Shown in pieces: positions 38,666 through 47,955 of a stretch of DNA of 64,000 bases. The translations under genes were made by a program, and so were the position numbers. The DNA lies in the NCBI GenBank assembly GCA_963695135.1, contig CAVOGA010000002.1, positions 434,001-498,000 of the forward strand, in the 5' to 3' direction. Source of the DNA: Marinihelvus sp963695135 (GTDB lineage Bacteria; Pseudomonadota; Gammaproteobacteria; Xanthomonadales; SZUA-36). Position 1 is the first letter of the stretch. Each line of letters begins with the position of its first letter. The notes beneath the pieces are model-generated. The model was not told the origin of the DNA, searched no databases, and saw only the letters and a program-made list of their open reading frames with translations.

Positions 38666-39943
38666 ATGCTCGACCCGATCCTGCTGAGAACCGAAACCCA
38701 GGCCGTTGCCGAGGCCCTGGCCACGCGCGGCTATGAACTTGATATTCCGGCCTACGAGGCGCTGGAGTTACGCCGCAAGGACACCCAGGCGCGCTTGCAG
38801 GAGTTGCAGGCCGAACGTAACAGCAAGTCCAAATCCATCGGCCTGGCAAAATCGCGGGGGGAGGATATCCAGCCGCTGCTGGACGAGGTCAGCCGCCTGG
38901 GCACGGAGCTGGACGAGCTGGAGGAAGCCTTTCGCGCTATCCGGGATGAGCAGCAGGCCTGGCAACTGGGTATGCCCAACCTGCCGGCCGCTGAGGTCCC
39001 GGTGGGCAAGGATGAGGCGGACAACCGGGAGGTCACCCGCTGGGGTGAGATTCCCGAATTTGACTTTGAGCCCCGCGACCACGTTGAAATCGGCGCCCGG
39101 CAGGGCCTCATGGACCCGGAATCCGCCGCCAAGCTGGCCGGCGCCCGCTTCACCGTTTTACGCGGTCCCCTGGCGCGCCTGCACCGCGCCCTGGCGCAGT
39201 TCATGCTGGATGTGCAGACCGGCGAGCATGGCTACGAGGAGGTGTATCTGCCTTACCTGGTCAACGGGGACGCCATGCTGGGCACGGGACAGCTGCCGAA
39301 GTTTGGCGACGACGCCTTCGCCACCACGGACGAGCCGCCGCGCTACCTGGTGCCCACCGCCGAGGTGCCCATGACCAACCTGGTGGCCGGCGACATCATC
39401 GACGCTGACCTGCTGCCATTGAAATTCACCGCCCAGACGCCGTGTTTCCGCCGCGAGGCCGGCTCCCACGGCAAGGACACGCGCGGCATGATCCGCCAGC
39501 ACCAGTTCGAAAAGGTCGAGCTGGTGCAGATCACCCGCCCGGAGGACAGCATGGAGGCGCTGGAGCGCCTGACCGGTCATGCCGAGGCCATCCTGAAAAA
39601 GCTGGGCCTGGCCTACCGGAAAGTGATGTTGTGCACCGGCGACATGGGCTTTTCCGCGCGCAAGACCTATGACCTGGAAGTCTGGTTGCCGGGGCAGGGC
39701 GCCTACCGCGAGATTTCTTCCTGCTCCAACTGCGGTGACTTCCAGGCGCGGCGTATGCAGGCACGCTGGCGTAACCCGGAGACGGGTAAGCCGGAACTGG
39801 TGCACACGCTGAACGGCTCCGGCCTGGCGGTGGGTCGTACGCTGATCGCGGTACTGGAAAACTACCAGCAGCAGGACGGTTCGGTTCGCGTACCGGACGT
39901 GCTGCAGCCCTATCTTGGGGGCCAGGAAGTCATCAACACCTGA
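38666..39943 (+). CDS. serS: Seryl-tRNA synthetase
   Basis: SerRS charges tRNA-Ser and tRNA-Sec. The 425 residues begin MLDPILLRTETQAVAEAL. A long antiparallel coiled-coil arm (about residues 30-100; RRKDTQARLQELQAERNSKS) is followed by the class II core: motif 1 region, FTAQTPCFRREAGSHGKDTRG (motif 2) and the motif 3 end NGSGLAVGRTLIAVLEN. It is a normal length. Confidence 0.98.
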   Translation: MLDPILLRTETQAVAEALATRGYELDIPAYEALELRRKDTQARLQELQAERNSKSKSIGLAKSRGEDIQPLLDEVSRLGTELDELEEAFRAIRDEQQAWQLGMPNLPAAEVPVGKDEADNREVTRWGEIPEFDFEPRDHVEIGARQGLMDPESAAKLAGARFTVLRGPLARLHRALAQFMLDVQTGEHGYEEVYLPYLVNGDAMLGTGQLPKFGDDAFATTDEPPRYLVPTAEVPMTNLVAGDIIDADLLPLKFTAQTPCFRREAGSHGKDTRGMIRQHQFEKVELVQITRPEDSMEALERLTGHAEAILKKLGLAYRKVMLCTGDMGFSARKTYDLEVWLPGQGAYREISSCSNCGDFQARRMQARWRNPETGKPELVHTLNGSGLAVGRTLIAVLENYQQQDGSVRVPDVLQPYLGGQEVINT

Positions 39944-39980
39944 CACCCCGGCGGCTGGCTCCGCTGCGGGCCGCCACGAC

Positions 39981-41045
39981 TCAGGACAGCAGCGCGATGC
40001 CCTTGACCTGCGCATGAAGTTTCATGCCGGGTTCCAGGCCCAGTTCGGCGGCGGACTTGCCACTGATGCGGCTGAGCAGCGTGCTGCCGTCGGTGGTTTT
40101 CAGACGCACATTCACCAGCGGGCCATCGGCCGCCAGGCGGGTGATCTCAACCGGCAGGATATTCAGAATACTGCTGTTGCCGGCAGGCTCCAGCGCCAGG
40201 CTCACATCCCGCGCCGCAATCTGCAGCCGGACCCGGTCGCCGGGTGACAGGTCGTTGGCAGGCAGCAGCAGGCGCTCGCCACCCGCGTCTACAGCGGCCA
40301 GCCCCCAGGGTTCCTCCAGTGCTGCGACGGTACCCTCCAGCACGGCGCCTGCATCCTTCTCCAGCGCCAGGGACTGGTCCAGCCGGGTCAGCATCTCGTT
40401 CAGCGGCCCGCTGCCCAATACCCGGCCCTTACTGATCAGCACCAGGTGGCTGGCAAGGCGCGCGACTTCGCCGTGGTCGTGGCTGACCAGCAGGACCGGA
40501 ATCTCCAGCTGCCGGGTGAGCGCGTCCAGGTAGGGAATGATCTCCGCCTTGCGCGCCTGGTCCAGCGCGGACAGCGGTTCGTCCATCAGCAGCAATTCCG
40601 GCTGCGGGGCGAGGGCGCGGGCCAGGGCGACGCGCTGGCGCTCGCCACCGGACAGGGTGGTTGTCCGGCGTTGGAGCAGGGGGCCGAGATCCAGCAGATC
40701 AATCAGCCCCTGCCGGTGGGCGGCATCACGCTTGCCCCGCCGCCGGATGCCGAAGTCGATATTGCCGGCCACGTCCAGGTGCTCGAACAGGCTGGCCTCC
40801 TGGAATACATAACCCACGGCCCGCTGCTGCGGCGGCCGGAACTGGCTTTCCTGCTGCCAGACCTGGTTGTTGATGATCACCACGCCGCCGGGGATCGCTT
40901 CCAGGCCGGCGACGGCCCGCAAAGTCTGCGTTTTGCCGGCCCCCGAGGGTCCGAACAGGGCGGTGACGCCGGTCCCGGGTACAGCGAAGTCCACGTCGAG
41001 TGAGAAGTCCCCGAGCGTCCGTTGCAGGCGGATCTCGATGCTCAC
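39981..41045 (-). CDS. modC: Molybdate ABC transporter ATPase ModC
   Basis: ModC powers molybdate import. The 354 residues have Walker A LFGPSGAGKTQTL, signature LSGGERQRVALARAL, Walker B ELLLMDEPLSALD, and a C-terminal TOBE/molybdate-binding domain (SSILNILPVEITRLAADGP, VNVRLKTTDGSTL). The start overlaps modB by four bases. Third gene of a modABC run on the minus strand. Confidence 0.95.
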   Translation of the reverse strand: MSIEIRLQRTLGDFSLDVDFAVPGTGVTALFGPSGAGKTQTLRAVAGLEAIPGGVVIINNQVWQQESQFRPPQQRAVGYVFQEASLFEHLDVAGNIDFGIRRRGKRDAAHRQGLIDLLDLGPLLQRRTTTLSGGERQRVALARALAPQPELLLMDEPLSALDQARKAEIIPYLDALTRQLEIPVLLVSHDHGEVARLASHLVLISKGRVLGSGPLNEMLTRLDQSLALEKDAGAVLEGTVAALEEPWGLAAVDAGGERLLLPANDLSPGDRVRLQIAARDVSLALEPAGNSSILNILPVEITRLAADGPLVNVRLKTTDGSTLLSRISGKSAAELGLEPGMKLHAQVKGIALLS

Positions 41046-41740
41046 AGGCGCATGATCCGTGTTTGCCGGTTGAGCGCGTAAATGGCCACCAGCAGGGTAA
41101 AAGACATCAACAACAGGACCAGGGACAGGCCATGCGCGGCGCCGTAATCGAGGCTCTCCACGTGCTCGTAGATAGCAATGGACGCCACGCGGGTCTCCCC
41201 GGGCAGGTTGCCGCCGATCATCAGCACGACGCCAAACTCGCCCAGCGTGTGGGCAAAGCCCAGCACGGCGCCGGTCAGTAAACCGGGGCGGGCCAGGGGC
41301 AGGGCAACCGTGAAGAAGCGGTCCAGGGGGCCCGCGCCCAGCGTTGCGGCGACCTCGAGCGGACGGTTGCCCATGCGCAGGAAGGCGTCCTGGATCGGTT
41401 GCACGACGAACGGCAGGGAGTAGACCACGCTGCCGATCACCAGCCCGCTAAACGTAAAGGCGAGGGGTTGCAGCCCAATTCCGGCCATGAACTCACCAAC
41501 CGGTCCGCGGGCGCCCAGCAACAGCAGGAGGTAAAAGCCCAGCACGGTCGGCGGCAGCACGAGGGGCATGGCCACCAGGGCCTCGGCAAGAAACTTTGCC
41601 CGCGCCCGGCTGCGCGCCAGCCACCAGGCCAGCGGTGTGCCAATCAGCAGCAACACGGCGGTGCTCACCGCCGCCAGTTGCAGCGTCAGGGCCAGGGCCT
41701 GCCAGTCATCAGGGCTCAGCATGGGGGGCATCGTAGCCAA
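41042..41740 (-). CDS. modB: Molybdate ABC transporter permease ModB
   Basis: This inner-membrane channel has about five helices in 232 residues. The EAA-type cytoplasmic loop is visible (LEVAATLGAGPLDRFFTVALPLARPGLLTG). LPLVLPPTVLGFYLLLLLG is typical of ModB. Alternative starts at 41731 or 41722 are possible. The modA end overlaps its start by 32 bases. Confidence 0.94.
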   Translation of the reverse strand: MATMPPMLSPDDWQALALTLQLAAVSTAVLLLIGTPLAWWLARSRARAKFLAEALVAMPLVLPPTVLGFYLLLLLGARGPVGEFMAGIGLQPLAFTFSGLVIGSVVYSLPFVVQPIQDAFLRMGNRPLEVAATLGAGPLDRFFTVALPLARPGLLTGAVLGFAHTLGEFGVVLMIGGNLPGETRVASIAIYEHVESLDYGAAHGLSLVLLLMSFTLLVAIYALNRQTRIMRL

Positions 41741-42506
41741 AATCCGCCAGCCGGTCGCGCACTTCCGGACTTTTCAGCCAGGCAAGAAATGCACGCGCGC
41801 CGGCAGCATCCTGCAGCAGCACCGCCTGCTGCCTGATCGGCGGATACAGGCCTTGGTCTATGACCAGCAGGCTGTCGCCGGCCGGTTCTGCTGTGGATCG
41901 TTCGAGTGTTTTTACCTGGGCAAGGGCCACCAGCCCCAGCGGCACCGCGCCGGTGGCCACGAACTGGAAGGCCTGGCCAACGTTCTCGCCCATGACCAGC
42001 CGGGTCTGTGTTGCATCCCACAGTCCTTCATGGCGTAAAAACGCCTCCGCTGCCGCGCCGTAGGGGGCCAGGCGCGGGTTGGCGATGGCCAGTTGCGGTG
42101 TCGGCTGCGCCGTGAGCCGGTCCATCGGAGTAAGGCCCGTACCGTTTGAGCCGCCGTCCGGGGCCCACAGCGCGAGCCGTCCGAGCGCGTAGGTGAAGCG
42201 ACTGCCGGGGACAGCTGCGCCTTCGCGTTCCAGCAGTTCCGGCCGCTCTTCGTCGGCGGCAAGAAACACCGCGTAGGGCGCGCCCTGCAGGATCTGCGCA
42301 TAGTGCTTGCCGGTGGAACCCGCAGACAGGACCAGGGTGTGGCCGGACCGTGATTCGAAATCCGGCTGCAGAACGCGTAGCGTGGGGGCGAAATTGCTCG
42401 CCACCGCGACCCGGATCGTGTCCGCCGACAGTGGGCCGGCGCCCGCCACTACATTGAACAGGCCGGTCATCAACGCCAGCACGGCAACACGTGATATCAC
42501 CGGCAT
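41709..42506 (-). CDS. modA: Molybdate-binding periplasmic protein ModA
   Basis: ModA captures molybdate in the periplasm. The 265-residue protein has a signal peptide (VAVLALMTGLFNVVAGAGPLSA) and the oxyanion site pattern VAVASNFAPTL and VLSAGSTGKHYAQI. Later parts include FLAADEERPELLEREG and MGENVGQAFQFVATGAVPLG. ATG 42506 is chosen to give a clean signal peptide. Only four bases separate it from the GNAT gene. Confidence 0.93.
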   Translation of the reverse strand: MPVISRVAVLALMTGLFNVVAGAGPLSADTIRVAVASNFAPTLRVLQPDFESRSGHTLVLSAGSTGKHYAQILQGAPYAVFLAADEERPELLEREGAAVPGSRFTYALGRLALWAPDGGSNGTGLTPMDRLTAQPTPQLAIANPRLAPYGAAAEAFLRHEGLWDATQTRLVMGENVGQAFQFVATGAVPLGLVALAQVKTLERSTAEPAGDSLLVIDQGLYPPIRQQAVLLQDAAGARAFLAWLKSPEVRDRLADFGYDAPHAEP

Positions 42507-42510
42507 GGCC

Positions 42511-43041
42511 TCAGACCGTTGTTGCGATGCCTTCTCCATCGAAGGCGCCGTGGTAGCTGATCAGTCCGTTGAGACCATCAAGCCCCGGGGCGTTCAGCGG
42601 CTGAACCATGAACGCGTCTGCCGGCACCTCCCAGGCGCAATGCAGGCCATGCGCCGCGGCCGGGGTAAAGCCAAAGCGTCCATAGAAGGCCGGATCGCCC
42701 AGGACAAGCGCTGCACGTGCGCCGGTGTCGCGCGCCGCGCTCAGGCCGCCCCTGAGCAGCCGCGTGCCGATGCCCTGCCGCTGGAAGGGCGGTAACACGG
42801 CCATGGGCGCCAGGCCGAGCAGGCGCGCCTCCGGCTGCGATTCGCAGTGGACCGGGGTGAACAGCAGATGCCCGATCAGGCCATCCTTCGAGATCGCCAC
42901 CAGCCCCAGGTAAGGCCGCGCATTGCGCCGCAGTACGTCCACCAGGCTGGCCTCAAAGCGCCTGCCAAACGCCGCTTCATGCAGGTGCTTGATCTCCCCG
43001 CGGTCTTCTTTCTGTTCCAGGCGAATGACACAGGTGGTCAA
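42511..43041 (-). CDS. GNAT-family N-acetyltransferase (YhbS-like)
   Basis: The 176-residue protein has the acetyl-CoA site GLAPMAVLPPFQRQGIGTRLL (motif A), VLGDPAFYGRFGFTPA, and a C-terminal extension (MVQPLNAPGLDGLNG). The acceptor is unknown. It is in line with modABC and may share the transcript, although a functional link to molybdate is not known. Confidence 0.85.
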   Translation of the reverse strand: MTTCVIRLEQKEDRGEIKHLHEAAFGRRFEASLVDVLRRNARPYLGLVAISKDGLIGHLLFTPVHCESQPEARLLGLAPMAVLPPFQRQGIGTRLLRGGLSAARDTGARAALVLGDPAFYGRFGFTPAAAHGLHCAWEVPADAFMVQPLNAPGLDGLNGLISYHGAFDGEGIATTV

Positions 43042-43125
43042 GGGGTTCTCCTCAAGGGTCCATGCTGGTTTTCGGCGATTGCCTCATCGTAGCAGTTACG
43101 GTCAGAACCGGGCTGACCCTGCCCA

Positions 43126-43153
43126 CAAAAAAGCCCGCCGGTGGCGGGCTTTC
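43126..43153 (-). terminator. Intrinsic terminator of the YccA-like gene
   Basis: Read on the minus strand, AAGCCCGCC pairs with GGCGGGCTT around ACC, followed by TTTTTGT. It lies 20 bases past the stop of the Bax-inhibitor-type gene. Confidence 0.85.
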
Positions 43154-43172
43154 TCGTTCAGCCTGGGGGCGC

Positions 43173-43841
43173 CTACTCTTCGCCGAATGCGAATCCGAAC
43201 AGGTGCAGCAGGCTGCTGAAGATGTTGTAGATGCTCACGAACAGCGTAACGGTGGCCATGATGTAGTTGGTCTCGCCGCCCTGGACGATCTGCTGGGTTT
43301 GCCAGAGGATCAGCCCGGAGGACAGCAGCGCGAACATGGCGCTGGCGGCCAGCATCAGCGGCTGGAACTGGAAGAAGTACGCGCCCAGCGATGCGACGAA
43401 GCCCACGATCAGGCCCACCATCAGGAACTTGCCCATGAAGGAGAAATCCCGCTTGCTGGTAAGCGCAATCCCGGACATCGCCAGGAACACCACCGCCGTG
43501 CTGCCTGCGGCGAGCATCACCAGCTGGCTGCCATTGGCGAACATGGTCATGTACAGACCGATGATCGGCCCCAGGGTCGCGCCCATGAAGCCGGTCAGGG
43601 CGAAACAGGACACGATGCCCCAGGCGCTGTTACGCAGCTTGGTGGTCAGAAACAGCAGGCCGAAATAACCCACCAGGGTCATCAGGCCCAGTGGCGGCCA
43701 GTTCAGCGCCATGGCAACGCCGGCCATCGCGGCGGCAAACAACAAGGTCATGCCGAGCAACATGTACGTGTTGCGCAGCACCCGGTTCATCGTCACGGCG
43801 TCTAGACGCTGGACGGTTTGTGCATAGTAAGGTTGGTTCAT
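43173..43841 (-). CDS. Bax inhibitor-1/YccA family membrane protein
   Basis: The 222-residue protein has seven predicted membrane helices. It begins MNQPYYAQTVQRLDAVTMNRVLRNTY and has the family region GFMGATLGPIIGLY and a late helix MATVTLFVSIYNIFSSLLHLFGF. YccA in E. coli modulates the membrane protease FtsH; other members act as calcium leak channels. Either is possible here. It is monocistronic, with its own terminator. Confidence 0.9.
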   Translation of the reverse strand: MNQPYYAQTVQRLDAVTMNRVLRNTYMLLGMTLLFAAAMAGVAMALNWPPLGLMTLVGYFGLLFLTTKLRNSAWGIVSCFALTGFMGATLGPIIGLYMTMFANGSQLVMLAAGSTAVVFLAMSGIALTSKRDFSFMGKFLMVGLIVGFVASLGAYFFQFQPLMLAASAMFALLSSGLILWQTQQIVQGGETNYIMATVTLFVSIYNIFSSLLHLFGFAFGEE

Positions 43842-44043
43842 GGTCAGGATATGGCTCCTAAACGTGATAAATTCAATGGATTAGGCGGACATTTACAAGG
43901 AAAGTTCCGGCCCGTTTAACGCCAGTGCGCTACTGTAAATGAAACGCAGTTCCCGGGCCACCATCCCCATCGGGACTGGCCCGTCACGGAAAATTCCAGT
44001 ATCATGCCGCGCCTCATGACTGAAGCTTCAGGCATGTGTGAAA

Positions 44044-44083
44044 ACGGTACAATCAGGTTTAACCGTACCGTCAATCAGGTTTA
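44044..44083 (+). promoter_or_regulatory. Short direct repeat and inverted repeat just ahead of tRNA-Ser
   Basis: CAATCAGGTTTA occurs at 44050-44061 and 44072-44083, the second copy ending exactly where the tRNA starts. ACGGTAC (44044-44050) and GTACCGT (44065-44071) are inverted repeats enclosing the first copy. TACAAT (44048-44053) may be the -10 of the tRNA promoter, which would place the whole structure around the transcription start. Confidence 0.5.
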
Positions 44084-44173
44084 GGAGAGGTGGCAGAGCG
44101 GTTGAATGCACTGGTCTTGAAAACCAGCAAGGGTGAGAGCCCTTCGTGGGTTCGAATCCCACCCTCTCCGCCA
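44084..44173 (+). tRNA. tRNA-Ser(TGA)
   Basis: The 90-base class II tRNA has acceptor GGAGAGG pairing with CCTCTCC, anticodon TGA at 44118-44120 (CTGGTCTTGAAAACCAG), a long variable arm (AAGGGTGAGAGCCCTTC), T-arm TGGGTTCGAATCCCA and an encoded CCA. A terminator follows. Confidence 0.97.
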
Positions 44174-44176
44174 AAT

Positions 44177-44209
44177 AAAAAGGCCCCGCAGCGCGGGGCC
44201 TTTTTATTT
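44177..44209 (+). terminator. Intrinsic terminator of tRNA-Ser
   Basis: AAAAAGGCCCCGC pairs with GCGGGGCCTTTTT around AGC-like loop bases, followed by ATTT. It is a strong, nearly symmetrical hairpin that could work on both strands. Confidence 0.9.
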
Positions 44210-44308
44210 GATGCAGCGAGTGCCCGGATCAGAACCCCGGCTCGATGCCCGGGAAGTACGGGATAATCCACTACGCCCGATAAAAGCTAAAAGATCTCGA
44301 GACGCCTA

Positions 44309-44458
44309 ATGAAAACAGCAAAAATCCTGGTTGTACTTCTGCTCATAGGTACCCTTGCCATGCTCGCATGGTCGGTGGCGCTGCAGGAGTCCGCGCCGGG
44401 CATAAAAAACGGTGCTACCGAGGCATTGCCCCAGGCGCCCGGTGCTCCGGCTCGATAG
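44309..44458 (+). CDS. 49-residue single-pass membrane peptide, unknown
   Basis: A short frame starts MKTAKILVVLLLIGTLAMLA and ends GAPGAPAR-like (…PQAPGAPAR). A hydrophobic helix (about residues 5-24) precedes a polar tail. The ATG is 9 bases after a weak purine stretch. The pattern is like a small membrane protein or signal-anchored peptide, but its length means chance cannot be ruled out. It converges on the 93-residue gene on the minus strand. Confidence 0.4.
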   Translation: MKTAKILVVLLLIGTLAMLAWSVALQESAPGIKNGATEALPQAPGAPAR

Positions 44459-44515
44459 CTCACCGCTTTGAACAGACGCGTGACGCTGACCGCGGCGCTG
44501 CTCTGATTTGAGACC

Positions 44516-44797
44516 TTAAGGCCCCCTCAGCCAGTCCCGCGCTTCACCGGTGGCAGTCTCCATGCGGGGCTGCGTCGTATCCGGTGCGACAAACTGTCCC
44601 GCCAGGCTGATGGCGCCCATGCCGAACATCAGGACAAAAGCAATCACCCAGTGCATACGCCGCCGGCGCGGGCGGCCGTAACCGAACACGATGGGGTTGA
44701 TGGGGTCCGGGGCAGGTTCCCCGTTACGAAATAATCGCCGACGGTCAGACGCGGCAATAATCAGGCGCTCCATCCTTGGATACCTCATTGCTTCCAT
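44516..44797 (-). CDS. 93-residue single-pass membrane protein, unknown
   Basis: The protein begins MEAMRYPRMERLIIAASDRRR. A basic stretch (GRPRRRRMH) precedes one membrane helix (WVIAFVLMFGMGAISLAG), followed by a short periplasmic tail. The positive-inside charge fits N-in topology. I do not recognise the family. It is divergent from the S9 peptidase gene. Confidence 0.55.
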   Translation of the reverse strand: MEAMRYPRMERLIIAASDRRRLFRNGEPAPDPINPIVFGYGRPRRRRMHWVIAFVLMFGMGAISLAGQFVAPDTTQPRMETATGEARDWLRGP

Positions 44798-44957
44798 GCA
44801 AGACGTCCTTTATAGGCTATTTTTTTCGTTTTGACAAATAGTTAAGGCCTGTTTCGAATATGGTTTGGCAAGGGCGCAGGCGCCATGACCCGTTCATAAC
44901 CCCAATTTACCGCGAGGTGCGTTAAGCTACGCGGCTGAATTCACCATGGAGTCTGTA

Positions 44958-46960
<2,003 letters not shown>

Positions 46961-46986
46961 TCCTGCGTTAGTGCTTGTTTCTCACG

Positions 46987-47017
46987 CCCGGATGGCGCCG
47001 CCATCCGGGCTTTTTTT
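46987..47017 (+). terminator. Intrinsic terminator of the S9 peptidase gene
   Basis: CCCGGATGG pairs with CCATCCGGG around CGCCG, followed by a run of seven Ts. It lies 27 bases past the stop codon. Confidence 0.9.
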
Positions 47018-47251
47018 GGGCCTGTCCAAGCGGTCCGTGTAGGAAAATGCCGCGGATTTGTAGTGGATTCAGGTATTTTTGCGCTGAAAATGCCCCGCAA
47101 GGCTGCAGGTTCTTTGTCCAGCGCCTAATATGAAAAAGGGTCATCAGAGGGTCAAGACAGGAGGTTGATTCGCCGGGTCGCGCCGAAGGGGTTCGGAGTG
47201 CGGCCCATAAGGGATTGCTGTTATTGGATCATTGCATGAAGGGGAGAAATC

Positions 47252-47896
47252 ATGATCCATGTACTCATCGTGGACGACCACGATCTCGTCCGTGCCGGCC
47301 TGCGTCGAATTCTCGAAGACAGCCCGGCCATTAAAACCATTTCAGAAGCTTCCAGCGGTGAAGAGGCGCTGCGACGATGTCGCAGTGATCCACCGGATGT
47401 GGTGCTGCTCGACCTTACCTTGCCCCGCTTGTCTGCTTTTGAGCTGACCGGGCGCCTGCAACGTACGCACGCCTCATCGCGGGTCATTGTCCTGGCCTCG
47501 CACGCCAAGTCACCCTATCCAACGCGATTGCTGGGAGCCGGTGCGGTCGGCTACCTGACCAAGGATTGCGAGCCGGAAGAGTTGATCAGGGCTGTCACCA
47601 CGGTAAGCAATGGCCGCCGCTACATCGGCAGCGAGGCTGCCAAGCAGCTTGCCTTGTCCATTCTTCCGGGTACGTCTGAGTCCCCATTTGATGGGCTTTC
47701 CGCGCGCGAACTGGAGGTTATGCAGAAGCTCACGGAAGGTAAACGGGTGCCGGATATTGCCAACATACTGTGTCTCAGCCCCAAGACCGTCGCCACCTAC
47801 AAGTACCGCATTTACGAAAAGCTGGGTACGCGCAGCGAGGTGGATCTGCTGCGCATGGTCATGCGCTATGGACTGATGAAGGTGAGCCAGGCCTGA
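47252..47896 (+). CDS. gacA: GacA/UvrY-type response regulator
   Basis: Members pair with a BarA/GacS-type sensor kinase and activate small RNAs that titrate RsmA/CsrA. The 214-residue protein has a receiver domain (VLIVDDHDLVRAGLRRIL, phospho-acceptor Asp54 in VVLLDLTLP, Lys in GYLTKD) and a LuxR-type helix-turn-helix (LSARELEVMQKLTEG, SPKTVATYKYRIYEKLG). The overall match to UvrY/GacA is strong along the full length. In most gammaproteobacteria uvrC follows; here rne converges. It is an orphan in this window. Confidence 0.87.
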   Translation: MIHVLIVDDHDLVRAGLRRILEDSPAIKTISEASSGEEALRRCRSDPPDVVLLDLTLPRLSAFELTGRLQRTHASSRVIVLASHAKSPYPTRLLGAGAVGYLTKDCEPEELIRAVTTVSNGRRYIGSEAAKQLALSILPGTSESPFDGLSARELEVMQKLTEGKRVPDIANILCLSPKTVATYKYRIYEKLGTRSEVDLLRMVMRYGLMKVSQA

Positions 47897-47926
47897 AAAA
47901 AAACCCCGCAGCTGCGGGGTTTTTTC
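47896..47926. terminator. Bidirectional terminator between gacA and rne
   Basis: AAAACCCCGCAG pairs with CTGCGGGGTTTT. A-runs and T-runs flank both sides, so it can end transcripts from both directions. rne ends 30 bases further on the other strand. Confidence 0.88.
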
Positions 47927-47955
47927 TGACCGGCGTGAAGCCGTCCCTGGACCTG

